NCBI RefSeq assembly: GCF_026745355.1
Contig: NC_079202.1
Location: 47,571,347-47,635,346 of the forward strand
Source of the DNA: Beta vulgaris subsp. vulgaris
Taxonomy: Eukaryota > Streptophyta > Magnoliopsida > Caryophyllales > Amaranthaceae
Length of the DNA: 64,000 nt
Reading direction: 5' to 3'
In this document: positions 11,841 through 22,773 of the stretch, in pieces
How the letters are laid out: each line of letters starts with the position of its first letter
Numbering within the stretch: position 1 is the first letter of the stretch
Program-made: the position numbers and the translations under genes
The notes under the pieces: model-generated
What the model was told of the DNA's origin: nothing
Databases searched by the model: none
The model's input: the letters and a program-made list of their open reading frames with translations, nothing else

Positions 11841-12212
11841 ACTGAGACCGCTAATCTGTCGATGACCCTCTAGGTATAACATCATTGGGTGATTATGAAA
11901 TCCATGTTCCGTCCTAGTCTCGACAACCCAATATGAACCGTTGTTCTTTGGGACGAGGAACAACCGAAATAGACAGCCACATGCTTTTCTCTTCGTTTTT
12001 CTCCTGATTGCTGAACTGAAATCACGAAGTTCTTTTTTCTTGCCACGATCACAATCTAGAAGTTGATAATTCTTTTTGTGACTGGTAATCGTCAAGAAAA
12101 AACCTAACCCAAGAGCAATCTTCCTACACCACTCGACAGCATCATCACGAGTATAAAATTCAGGACAATTGCCGAAATATTGATTATAATTAATCCCATC
12201 ACTAACACGCTC
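11817..12212 (-). pseudogene. FAR1/MULE transposase N-terminal domain fragment
   Basis: The minus frame encodes residues resembling the FAR1-type zinc-binding DNA-binding domain found in Mutator-like transposases and the FHY3/FAR1 family. It has DDAVEWCRKIALGLGF, then KKNYQLLDCDRG, RRKTKRKACGCLFRL and an ETRTEHGFHNHP segment. The Cys, Cys-x-Cys, His and His-x-His residues fit the zinc-binding pattern. The frame is preceded on the minus strand by TTTGTTTTTTTCAG, a good 3' splice site, so this looks like an internal exon starting at 12212. Neither the transposase core nor the SWIM domain is present in the window, so it is a fragment, more likely from a MULE than a host gene. Confidence 0.7.
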
Positions 12213-12369
12213 CTGAAAAAAACAAATCATCGTTAATTACGAAAAAATCAGAATATTCAAACGTTATTATAACCAAATTAATCTCATTATATTTTTTTAT
12301 TAAATATTTAATAACTAATTGAATTTAACATCACGTAATATGAAATAAAGGTTACGTAAAAAACTAAGC

Positions 12370-12492
12370 TAACGTTTGGCCAGAACGTTCGCCCCCGTGG
12401 ACGCAACGTTTGGCCAGGTCGTGGCACCCATGGGGCGAACATTTGGCCAGAACGTTCGCCCCATGGGCGCAACGTTTGGCCAGGACGTTGCA
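12370..12492. repeat. GC-rich tandem repeat of GAACGTT...TTTGGCCAG type
   Basis: Four or five imperfect units of about 24-27 bp mix AACGTTTGGCCAG, GAACGTTCGCCCC and CATGGG[CG]GC words. The plus frame reads repeated TFGQ, RTFGQNV and RPMGATFGQ segments and runs straight into the RNase H fragment at 12493. Confidence 0.75.
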
Positions 12493-12715
12493 TCTCCCTC
12501 AAATCATTTAAAATGGAATGTTGATGCAGGTATTAATCCGCTCAACTCACGTTCAGCTAGTGGTGGTGCTCTTTGCAATAGTTAGGGAGTTCACGTGTCT
12601 TTTTTCTTTTTTTTTTTTGTCTCTGGCACCTCCAAAATAATGGAGATCAATTCTGCAAAGATTTTTGCTATCCACCAAGCCAACAAAATTTCTTTAAGCA
12701 ATAATCGTATTTGCC
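12493..12715 (+). pseudogene. RNase H domain fragment of a LINE
   Basis: Reads HLKWNVDAGINPLNSRSASG then GGALC, an RNase H start with the first catalytic Asp in NVDAG. A stop follows, then a later piece in another frame with MEINSAKIFAIHQA, which carries the Glu-containing helix (usually AEILAI). It is broken by a T-run at 12600-12619 and frameshifts. It ends without a clear tail. Confidence 0.65.
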
Positions 12716-12954
12716 ATTTAACAAATCATCCTTGAATATCCTAACTTTGAGAATAACTTTTCAAAATATCTTCTCTCTTTTTTTCTTACATACAATAGAT
12801 TCAAAACGAATTAATAACGATAAGAAAAAAAAAGTTCACATAATTTTGACACAAACTTTTGTATAAGGCAGGTCACACCTTGAACAAATGATGTGGCTAA
12901 CTAATAAAAAGGCCCATGCTAGGCCTTATAATGAATCACAAGCGTGAATCCGTT
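12716..12954. other. non-coding spacer
   Basis: AT-rich sequence with no recognised feature. Confidence 0.4.
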
Positions 12955-13325
12955 TTCAGAGGGGTTACTTTTCGCAACAGGGATTACTTTTCATAATAGA
13001 TGTTACTTTTGTTGAATCGTTTTCAGAGGGGTTACTTTTCACAATAGGGGTTACTTTTGTTGAATTTAAGTTTTTTTTTCTAATGCTAAGGTTTTAATGA
13101 AACTAGGGGTTACTTTTTCGAATGTTAAGGGGTTACTTTTACTTAAATTAAGGATTACTTTTCTAATAATGTTAAGGGGTTACTTTTAGTGAAATTAGAG
13201 GTTACTTTTTTCGAATGCTAAGGAGTTACTTTTACTGAAACCAGAGATTACTTTTGTAATGTTAAGGAGTTACTTTTACTGAAATTAGGGATACTTTTTG
13301 TAATTATAGGGGTTACTTTTACATA
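12955..13325. repeat. degenerate tandem array with GGGGTTACTTTT core
   Basis: The word GTTACTTTT or ATTACTTTT recurs about fifteen times at spacings of about 20-36 bp, often preceded by AGGG or AAGG and followed by AATGTTAAGG or GAAATTAG. There is no open frame. Confidence 0.85.
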
Positions 13326-14064
13326 AAAACGAAAAACCACACAATGAGAGAGAAAATGGCAGAGTTCTTCCTTTCTCTCCCTCATTTTTCCTCATCTTCT
13401 CTCTCCTTTCATTTTTTCCATTTTTTGCCTCATTTTCTCTCTCCTCCTATTTCCCCATCTTCTTTCTCCTCTTATTTCCCCCATTTCCCCCTATTTTCTC
13501 TCTGCTCTTATTTCCTCTAGAATTTTACCCTTACTGTGAACAAGCTGAAGATCGCTGTGGAAGTTGTTGTAAAGGTCGCGAAATTTCCGATGAAGAAGCT
13601 AAGGTTGCGCCGGTGAAGGAGAAGAAGCCGAAGAGTACCGAATCTCCGCGCGAGAGAGAGAGAAATCAATGACGAAGAAAAGAAGTGGAAGGTTAGCCAT
13701 GTAAGTCAAGGGAGAAAAGAAGTGGAAATTGGGGTGTTTGAGAGAGAGGAGAAGAGGAATTCCGGGAATGAAGGAAGATGTTGAATTGAAACTGTACACT
13801 GGAACTCATCTCAATAATGTGTACCACATGCTTTGGAATTCGTTTGGCTTGTTGCACAAAAAACGGACTGTAATTTTGAAAATTTACCCCCAAATTTTGG
13901 GATAATTTGCCAATCCCAAGTGCAACACGAGAAAAAATCACTGTGTGTTTCATGACAATAGTAGTGTAGTACCATGTTGGTCTATTAGACTTACAATAAC
14001 ATCTTCCTCTTCTATACTTTGGTTATTAAACTCCTAATATTTACGAATCAATATACTTTCTCTT
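13326..14064. other. non-coding sequence with pyrimidine-rich tract
   Basis: Positions 13360-13520 are strongly C/T-rich (TTTCTCTCC and CATTTTC words). Positions 13530-13690 are more GC-rich and exon-like, but without a continuous frame or recognised product. Minus frames at 13599-13799 and 13693-13953 show no motif. Confidence 0.35.
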
Positions 14065-14277
14065 TTTTATAGGTTGCACTTTCACTTTTCACGCATTTCA
14101 ATGTAAAACTTTTAGAAGATATATTTTTAATTTTATATTTGTAAAAATCATAAAAAAAACATATTAAAAAAATACATATTAAGATGAATCTAACAAGATT
14201 TCACATGACTATATTTTTATTTATTTATTTATAAATCACAAATGATGATTAAAGTAAAGTTGCGAATCTCTATTATA
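14065..14277. mobile_element. truncated Stowaway-like MITE
   Basis: An inverted relative of the neighbouring MITE, sharing words such as TTTTCACGC, GTAAAACTTTTA, AATCTAACAAGAT and CACATGACTATATTTTT. It lacks its own terminal CTCCCTCCG motif and abuts 14278. Confidence 0.6.
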
Positions 14278-14557
14278 CTCCCTCCGTTTCTTTTTAATCT
14301 ATACACTTTGACATTTTACACTACTCACAAATTTCCCTTTGACTATCATTTGTGACTTATATGCGGATGAAAATATAGTCATGTGTGATCTTGTTAGATT
14401 CATCATAACATGTATTTTTTTTTGAGGGGAATGTATTTTATCAACATGTACTTTTTATATTTTTTACAAATACAAAACTAAAAATATATGTCCTTAAAGT
14501 TTTACATTGGCATGCGTGAAAAGTGTAAATGTGTAGATTAAAATGAAACGGAAGGAG
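14278..14557. mobile_element. Stowaway-like MITE, 280 bp
   Basis: CTCCCTCCGTTTC left end and an inverted GAAACGGAAGGAG right end, flanked by TA (14276-14277, 14558-14559). A close relative lies at 33993-34251. Confidence 0.88.
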
Positions 14558-14885
14558 TATATGTTAACTCATGACCTTTTGGTATTCACCTTCTTTACCC
14601 AAAAAAACCCTAATAACCAAATAAAATTACTAATTGCGTTCACTCATTTTTTTTTTTAAAAAAAGGGAAAAAAAAGTCCCCACAATGCAATAAAGTTATA
14701 TCTTACATTTGCACCATTTTCAACCAAAAATAGAATAGTATTACTTGGATGACTATTAAATTAAAAACTTTCACAAAATCACTTACATAAAGTATGGCGT
14801 GCAAAAGATGTAAATACTAAATAGAATAGAGAAAGTAATTTTTTTTTTTTGTAAAATCTTCGTAAATTATAATCCCAGATCTGGC
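14558..14885. other. AT-rich spacer
   Basis: A/T homopolymer runs at 14649-14672 and 14838-14851. No feature is recognised. Confidence 0.4.
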
Positions 14886-15397
14886 GGCCAATTGACCAAT
14901 TTGGTAAAAAATATTGGCACATGACGTCAATTTGGTAAAAAAGTTAGCTTCGGTGACAATTTGGTAAATAAACTTAGCTTCAGATGACAAATTGGTAAAT
15001 AAACTTAGGTTCAGGTGACAAATTGATAAAAAAAGTTAACTATTGCGACAGTTTATTAAAAAAATTGAGCTCTCGCGACGTTGAGGCCAAAATTTTAAAA
15101 ACCTATTTTTCTATGCTTTCCCATTTTTGTTAAATTTTATTCTTCTTTCCTACACATTTATTTAACTATCGCTCATTATTTTACCATATATTCTTTCCAT
15201 TCTAATTAATACAAGAGGAGAATAAAAAATAGTATTTCATTCATCATAGTTTAAGTGCAAATGTAGTCAATATTTTTTATAATATTTAATGTATTATTAT
15301 CCCTAAAGCTGTTACTACGAAGTGTATAGTTTCATTAAAATATTGTATCTATCTTAGAAATATTCCACAAAAATATTGAAATAAATTTCAATACATA

Positions 15398-15715
15398 CTC
15401 CCTCCGTTTCCTAAAGATCTTCCCACTTACTGTTCCTACAGATACCAAGGAAAATCAAGTTGTGTGGGGCATGGTGTGAGTAAAGTAGGAGAGAGAAAGG
15501 GGTTAAGATAAATAAATAAATAAAAAAGGGTTAAAGTAGTAGAGAGAAAGGGAGTAAAATTGAATTAATAATGTAATGGTGGACCATACGATAGTGACAT
15601 GAGAGGGTAAATAGGGAAATTTGTTTTGCCAAATAAGGAATAAAGCAAAAGTGGGAAGATCTTTTGGAAACACCCTTAAACGGAAAGTGGGAAGATCTTT
15701 AGGAAACGGAGGGAG
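15398..15715. mobile_element. Stowaway-like MITE inside the left arm of the array
   Basis: CTCCCTCCGTTTCCTAAAGA at the left and its inverted copy at the right, with TA on both sides. The inverted arms of the array read straight through this point (…TTTCAATACATATTGCATAC…), giving an exact empty site inside the window. The insertion is therefore later than the amplification, or hit only this arm. Confidence 0.92.
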
Positions 15716-16141
15716 TATTGCATATAAATGTTATTGTTTTTGAATGTTTTTTTTGAAAGGTTGCTCTCGAATGTTAATTAGAGTGCAAACAAGAGAAAAA
15801 TAATTGTGTAGAATAGAGAATATTTTTAATTTATTAATTTTACCAATATTTCTTTTTTCTATATGCAATTATTTACCCAATTATCCCCTATATTTTCCTC
15901 TCCATTTTCATTCTAACTAACATTTGAGAACAATAACATTTGTATTCAATATGTATTTAATATATATGTGGATAATTTTTAAGATGAATACAATCTTGTA
16001 ATGAAGATATATGACAACTTTGGGGACAATGGTGCATTAAATTATCCCTAAATAAATCTCAAAAATATCAAACACATACATGAATACATTTGCTCTCCAC
16101 ATGTGATGAGTGAAATAATATTTTAATGATTTTCGCTCGTA

Positions 16142-16419
16142 TCTCTATTCTATATGGGAAGAGGGGTAGGACACCAAAATATTAGAAACCCCATTTTACC
16201 CTCATTACATCTCTATTCTAACTGCCTACTTTAATTTAAAAATAAAAAGAAAACTACCTAATTAATTTAAAAAATAAAAAAAGACATTACAAAGAAACCA
16301 TCAACAATTCAAATATCCCTAATTTATTAAATATAATTTAACAATTAATTTAATTTTCTAGATTCCCTAAAAAAATTTTATACGTATTTTCGCACGCATC
16401 GCGTGCATATAAAAACTAG
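16142..16419 (+). mobile_element. mini-Helitron, 278 bp, copy 1
   Basis: Starts TCTCTATTC after an A. It ends in a hairpin GCACGCATCGCGTGC (6-bp stem, 3-nt loop) followed about 10 nt later by CTAG before a T. This matches the A|TC...hairpin...CTRR|T rule for Helitrons. There is no coding content. The paralogous arms of the array lack it, which gives an approximate empty site. Confidence 0.85.
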
Positions 16420-17645
16420 TTGTATTAATTAAAAGGAGATACCCCTGAATTCAACAATAAATAAAAAGAAAAATAGGTTTTTAAAATTTTGGCCTAAACG
16501 TCGCAAGAGCTCAATTGTTTTTACCAAATTGTCGCAAACGTTAACTTTTTTATCAATTTGTCACCCGAACCTAAGTTTATTTACCAATTTATCATCCGAA
16601 GCTAAGTTTATTTACCAAATTGTCAATCAAGCTAACTTTTTTTTACCATATTATCGTTAGGTGCTAATTTTTTTTACCAAATTGGTCAATTGGCCGGATA
16701 ATGTATTGCACCATTGTCCCCAGAGTTGTCATATATCTTCATTACAAGATTGTATTCATCTTAAAAATTATCCACAGATATATTAAATACATATTGAATA
16801 CAAATGTTATTGTTCTCAAATGTTAGTTAGAATGAAAATGGAGAGGAAAATATAGGGGATAATTGGGTAAATAATTGCATATAGAAAAAAGAAATAATGG
16901 TAAAATTAATAAATTAAAAATATTTTCTCTTCGACACAATTATTTTTCTCTTGTTTGCCTCTAATTAACATTCGAGAACAACCTTTCAAAAAAAACATTC
17001 AAAAACAATAACATTTGTATGCAATATGTATTGAAATTTATTTCAATATTTTTGTGGAATATTTCTAAGATAGATACAATATTTTAATGAAACTATATAC
17101 TTCGTAGTAACAACTTTAGGGATAATAATACATTAAATATTATAAAAAATATTGATTACATTTGCACTTAAACTATGATGAATGAAATAATATTTTTTTA
17201 TTCTCCTCTTGTATTAATTAGAATGGAAAGAATATATGGTAAAATAATGAGCGATAATTGGGTAAATAAATGTGTGGGAAAGAAGAATAAAATTTAACAA
17301 AAATGGGAAAGCATAGAAAAATAGGTTTTTAAAATTTTGGTCTCAACGTCGCGAGAGCTCAATTTTTTTAATAAACTGTCGCAGTAGTTAACTTTTTTTA
17401 TCAATTCGTCACATGAACCTAAGTTTATTTACCAATTTGTCATCCGAAGCTAAGTTTATTTACCAAATTGTCACCGAAGCTAACTTTTTTTACCAAATTG
17501 TCGTCGTGTGCCAATGTTTTTTACCAAATTGGTCAATTGGCTTAAATTATCCCTAAATAAATCTCAAAATATCAAACACATACATGAATACATTTGCTCT
17601 CCACATGTGATGAGTGAAATAATATTTTGATGATTCTCGCTCGTA

Positions 17646-17924
17646 TCTCTATTCTATATGGGAAGAGGGGTAGGACACCAAAATATTAGAAACCCCATTT
17701 TACCCTCATTACATCTCTATTCTAACTGCTTACTTTAATTTAAAAATAAAACGAAAACTACCTAATTAATTTGAAAAATAAAAAAAGACATTACAAAAAG
17801 AAACCATCAACAATTCAAATATCCCTAATTTATTAAATATAATTAACAATTAATTTAATTTTCTTCATTCCCTAAAAAAATTTTCTACGTATTTTCGCAC
17901 GCATCGCGTGCATATAAAAACTAG
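17646..17924 (+). mobile_element. mini-Helitron, copy 2 (amplified with the array)
   Basis: Same ends and hairpin as copy 1, at the same place within the right half of the unit, so it was multiplied by the array rather than inserted anew. Confidence 0.85.
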
Positions 17925-19148
17925 TTGTATTAATTAAAAGGAGATACCCCTGAATTCAACAATAAATAAAAGAAAATTAGGTTTTTATAATTTTGGCCTA
18001 AACTTCGCAAGAGCTCAATTGTTTTTACCAAACTGTCGCAAACGTTAACTTTTTTTCAATTTGTCACCCGAACCTAAGTTTATTTACCAATTTATCATCC
18101 GAAGCTAAGTTTATTTACCAAATTGTCAATCAAGCTAACTTTTTTAACCATATTATCGTTAGGTGCTAATTTTTTTACCAAATTGGTCAATTGGCCGGAT
18201 AATGTATTGCACCGTTGTCCCAAGAGTTGTCATATATCTTCATTAAAAGATTGTATTTATCTTAAAAATTATCCACAGATATATTAAATACATATTGAAT
18301 ACAAATGTTATTGTTCTCAAATGTTAGTTAGAATGAAAATAGAGAGGAAAATATAGGGGATAATTGGGTAAATAATTGCATATAGAAAAAAGAAATAATG
18401 GTAAAATTAATAAATTAAAAATATTTTCTCTTCGACACAATTATTTTTCTCTTGTTTGCACTCTAATTAACATTCGAGAACAACCTTTCAAAAAAAACAT
18501 TCAAAAACAATAACATTTGTATGCAATATGTATTGAAATTTATTTCAATATTTTTGTGGAATATTTCTAAGATAGATACAATATTTTAATGAAACTATAT
18601 ACTTCGTAGTAACAACTTTAGGGATAATAATACATTAAATATTATAAAAAATATTGATTACATTTGCACTTAAACTATGATGAATGAAATAATATTTTTT
18701 TATTCTCCTCTTGTATTAATTAGAATGGAAAGAATATATGGTAAAATAATGAGCGATAGTTGGGTAAATAAATGTGTGGGAAAGAAGAATAAAATTTAAC
18801 AAAAATGGGAAAGCATAGAAAAATAGGTTTTTAAAATTTTGGTCTCAACGTCGCGAGAGCTCAATTTTTTTAATAAACTGTCGCAGTAGTTAACTTTTTT
18901 TTATCAATTTGTCACATGAACCTAAGTTTATTTACCAATTTGTCATCCGAAGCTAAGTTTATTTACCAAATTGTCACCGAAGCTAACTTTTTTTACCAAA
19001 TTGTCGTCGTGTGCCAATGTTTTTTACCAAACTGGTCAATTGGCTTAAATTATCCCTAAATAAATCTCAAAATATCAAACACATACATGAATACATTTGC
19101 TCTCCACATGTGATGAGTGAAATAATATTTTGATGATTCTCGCTCGTA

Positions 19149-19427
19149 TCTCTATTCTATATGGGAAGAGGGGTAGGACACCAAAATATTAGAAACCCCA
19201 TTTTACCCTCATTACATCTCTATTCTAACTGCTTACTTTAATTTAAAAATAAAACGAAAACTACCTAATTAATTTGAAAAATAAAAAAAGACATTACAAA
19301 AAGAAACCATCAACAATTCAAATATCCCTAATTTATTAAATATAATTAACAATTAATTTAATTTTCTACATTCCCTAAAAAAATTTTCTACGTATTTTCG
19401 CACGCATCGCGTGCATATAAAAACTAG
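19149..19427 (+). mobile_element. mini-Helitron, copy 3 (amplified with the array)
   Basis: Same structure and unit position as copy 1, with the hairpin at 19400-19414. Confidence 0.85.
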
Positions 19428-20638
19428 TTGTATTAATTAAAAGGAGATACCCCTGAATTCAACAATAAATAAAAAGAAAAATAGGTTTTTAAAATTTTGG
19501 CCTAAACGTCGCAAGAGCTCAATTGTTTTTACCAAACTGTCGCAAACGTTAACTTTTTTATCAATTTGTCACCCGAACCTAAGTTTATTTACCAATTTAT
19601 CATCCGAAGCTAAGTTTATTTACCAAATTGTCAATCAAGCTAACTTTTTTTTACCATATTATCGTTAGTGCTAATTTTTTTACCAAATTGGTCAATTGGC
19701 CGATAATTTATTGCACCGTTGTCCCAAAGTTGTCATATACTTCATTACAAATTGTATTCATCTTAAAAATTATCCACGATATATTAAATACATATTGAAT
19801 ACAAATGTTATTGTTCTCAAATGTTAGTTAGAATGAAAATGGAGAGGAAAATATAGGGGATAATTGGGTAATAATTGCATATAGAAAAAGAAATAATGGT
19901 AAAATTAATAAATTAAAAATATTTTCTCTTCTACACAATTATTTTTCTCTTGTTTGCACTCTAATTAACATTCGAGAACAACCTTTCAAAAAAAACATTC
20001 AAAACAATAAATTTGTATGCAATATGTATTGAAATTTATTTCAATATTTTTGTGGAATATTTCTAAGATAGATACAATATTTTAATGAAACTATATATTG
20101 TAGTAACAACTTTAGGGATAATAATACATTAAATATTATAAAAATATTGAACGCATTTGCACTTAAACTATGATGAATGAAATAATATTTTTTATTCTCC
20201 TCTTGTATTAATTAGAATGGAAAGAATATATGGTAAAATAATGAGCGATAGTTGGGTAAATAAATGTGTGGGAAAGAAGAATAAAATTTAACAAAAATGG
20301 GAAAGCATAGAAAAATAGGTTTTTAAAATTTTGGTCTCAACGTGCGAGAGCTCAATTTTTTTAATAAACTGTCGCAGTAGTTAACTTTTTTCTATCAATT
20401 TGTCACATGAACCTAAGTTTATTTACCAATTTGTCATCCGAAGCTAAGTTTATTTACCAAATTGTCACCGAAGCTAATTTTTTTACCAAATTGTCGTCGT
20501 GTGCCAATGTTTTTTACCAAATTGGTCAATTGGCTTAAATTATCCCTAAATAAATCTCAAAATATCAAACACATACATGAATACATTTGGTCTCCACATG
20601 TGATGAGTGAAATAATATTTTAATGATTCTCGCTCGTA

Positions 20639-20909
20639 TCTCTATTCTATATGGGAAGAGGGGTAGGACACCAAAATATTAGAAACTTCATTTTACCCCA
20701 TTATATCTCTATTCTAATGCTTACTTTAATTTAAAAATAAAAGAAAACTACTAATTAATTTAAAAATAAAAAAAGACATTACAAAAGAAACCATCAACAA
20801 TTCAAATATCCCTAATTTATTAAATATAATTAACAATTAATTTAATTTTCTACATTCCCTAAAAAATTTTCTACGTATTTTCGCACGCATCGCGTGCATA
20901 AAAAACTAG
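20639..20909 (+). mobile_element. mini-Helitron, copy 4 (amplified with the array)
   Basis: Same structure as copy 1 with several one-base deletions, including one between hairpin and CTAG. Confidence 0.83.
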
Positions 20910-22128
20910 TTGTATTAATTAAAAGGAGATACCCCTGAATTCAACAATAAATAAAAAGAAAAATAGGTTTTTAAAATTTTGGCTAAAGTCGCAAGAGCTC
21001 AATTGTTTTTACCAAACTGTCGCAAACGTTAACTTTTTTATCAATTTGTCACGCCTAAGTTTATTTACCAATTTATCATCCGAAGCTAAGTTTATTTACC
21101 AAATTGTCAATCAAGCTAACTTTTTTTTACCATATTATCGTTAGGTGCTAATTTTTTTTACCAAATTGGTCAATTGGCCAGATAATTTATTGCACCGTTG
21201 TCCCCAAAGTTGTCATATATCTTCATTACAAGATTGTATTCATCTTAAAAATTATCCACAGATATATTAAATACATATTGAATACAAATGTTATTGTTCT
21301 CAAATGTTAGTTAGAATGAAAATGGAGAGGAAAATATAGGGGATAATTGGGTAAATAATTGCATATAGAAAAAGAAATAATGGTAAAATTAATAAATTAA
21401 AAATATTTTCTCTTCTACACAATTATTTTTCTCTTGTTTGCACTCTAATTAACATTCGAGAACAACCTTTCAAAAAAAACATTCAAAAACAATAACATTT
21501 GTATGCAATATGTATTGAAATTTATTTCAATATTTTTGTGGAATATTTCTAAGATAGATACAATATTTTAATGAAACTATATACTTCGTAGTAACAACTT
21601 TAGGGATAATAATACATTAAATATTATAAAAAATATTGATTATATTTGCACTTAAACTATGATGAATGAAATAATATTTTTTTATTCTCCTCTTGTATTA
21701 ATTAGAATGGAAGAATATATGGTAAAATAATGAGCGATAGTTGGGTAAAGTAAATGTGTGGGAAAGAAGAATAAAATTTAACAAAAATGGGAAAGCATAG
21801 AAAATAGGTTTTTTAAAATTTTGGTCTCAACGTCGCGAGAGCTCAATTTTTTTAATAAACTGTCGCAGTAGTTAACTTTTTTCTATCAATTTGTCACATG
21901 AACCTAAGTTTATTTACCAATTTGTCATCCGAAGGTAAGTTTATTACCAAATTGTCACCGAAGCTAACTTTTTTACCAAATTGTCGTCGTGTGCCAATGT
22001 TTTTTACCAAATTAGTCAATTGGCCTTAATTGTCTCTAAATAAATCTCAAAATATCAAACACATACATGAATACATTTGCTCTCCACATGTGATGAGTGA
22101 AATAATATTTTAATGATTCTCGCTCGTA

Positions 22129-22401
22129 TCTCTATAATATATGGGAGGAGGGGTAGGACACCAAAATATTAGAAACCCATTTTACCCTCATTACATCTCT
22201 ATTCTAATTGCTTACTTTAATTTAAAAATAAAAGAAAATACATAATTAATTTAAAAAATAAAAAGACATTACAAAAAGAAACCATCAACAATTCAAATAT
22301 CCCTAATTTATTAATATAATTAACAATTAATTTAATTTTCTACATTCCCTAAAAAAATTTTCTACGTATTTTCGCACGCATCGCGTGCATATAAAAACTA
22401 G
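22129..22401 (+). mobile_element. mini-Helitron, copy 5 (amplified with the array)
   Basis: Same structure as copy 1; the start reads TCTCTATAATA. Confidence 0.83.
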
Positions 22402-22773
22402 TTGTATTAATTAAAAGGAGATACCCCTGAATTCAACAATAAATAAAAAGAAAAATAGGTTTTTAAAATTTTGGCCTAAACGTCGCAAGAGCTCAATTGT
22501 TTTTACCAAACTGTCGCAAACGTTAACTTTTTTATCAATTTGTCACCCGAACCTAAGTTTATTTACCAATTTATCCTCCGAAACTAAGTTTATTTACCAA
22601 ATTATCACTCAAGCTAACTTTTTACCATATTGTCGTTAGGTGCTAATTTTTTTTTATCAAATTGGTCAATTGGGCCATCATAAAAGTAAAAATAAAATTT
22701 TCGTAATTAATTTTCTTTCTACCGTTTCACTTTATTCGAACCAGCGGTAGAAGTCTATTTGGGTCATGGGCTC

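Larger units (their letters stand above)
14886..22676. repeat. foldback-type element expanded to an array of about 1.5-kb units
   Basis: The left end reads GGCCAATTGACCAATTTGGT; the right end is its inverted copy with one inserted base and one mismatch. The left arm (14886-16035) reappears inverted four times (about 16696-17541, 18197-19044, 19702-20534, 21181-22024). These alternate with five direct right halves (about 16036-16695, 17542-18196, 19045-19701, 20535-21180, 22025-22676). Each arm ends in about six copies of a subrepeat of about 30 bp, TTTACCAATTTGTCATCCGA and variants. Arms and right halves are themselves related, so the ancestral element probably had very long terminal inverted repeats. 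Nothing coding is seen. Confidence 0.85.

Noticed and set aside
12955..13325. CRISPR-like array
   Set aside because: The repeats are short and degenerate with variable spacing, and the window is a plant genome.
14886..22676. Centromeric satellite
   Set aside because: Units alternate orientation, have TIR ends and carry a Helitron; only about four to five copies are present.
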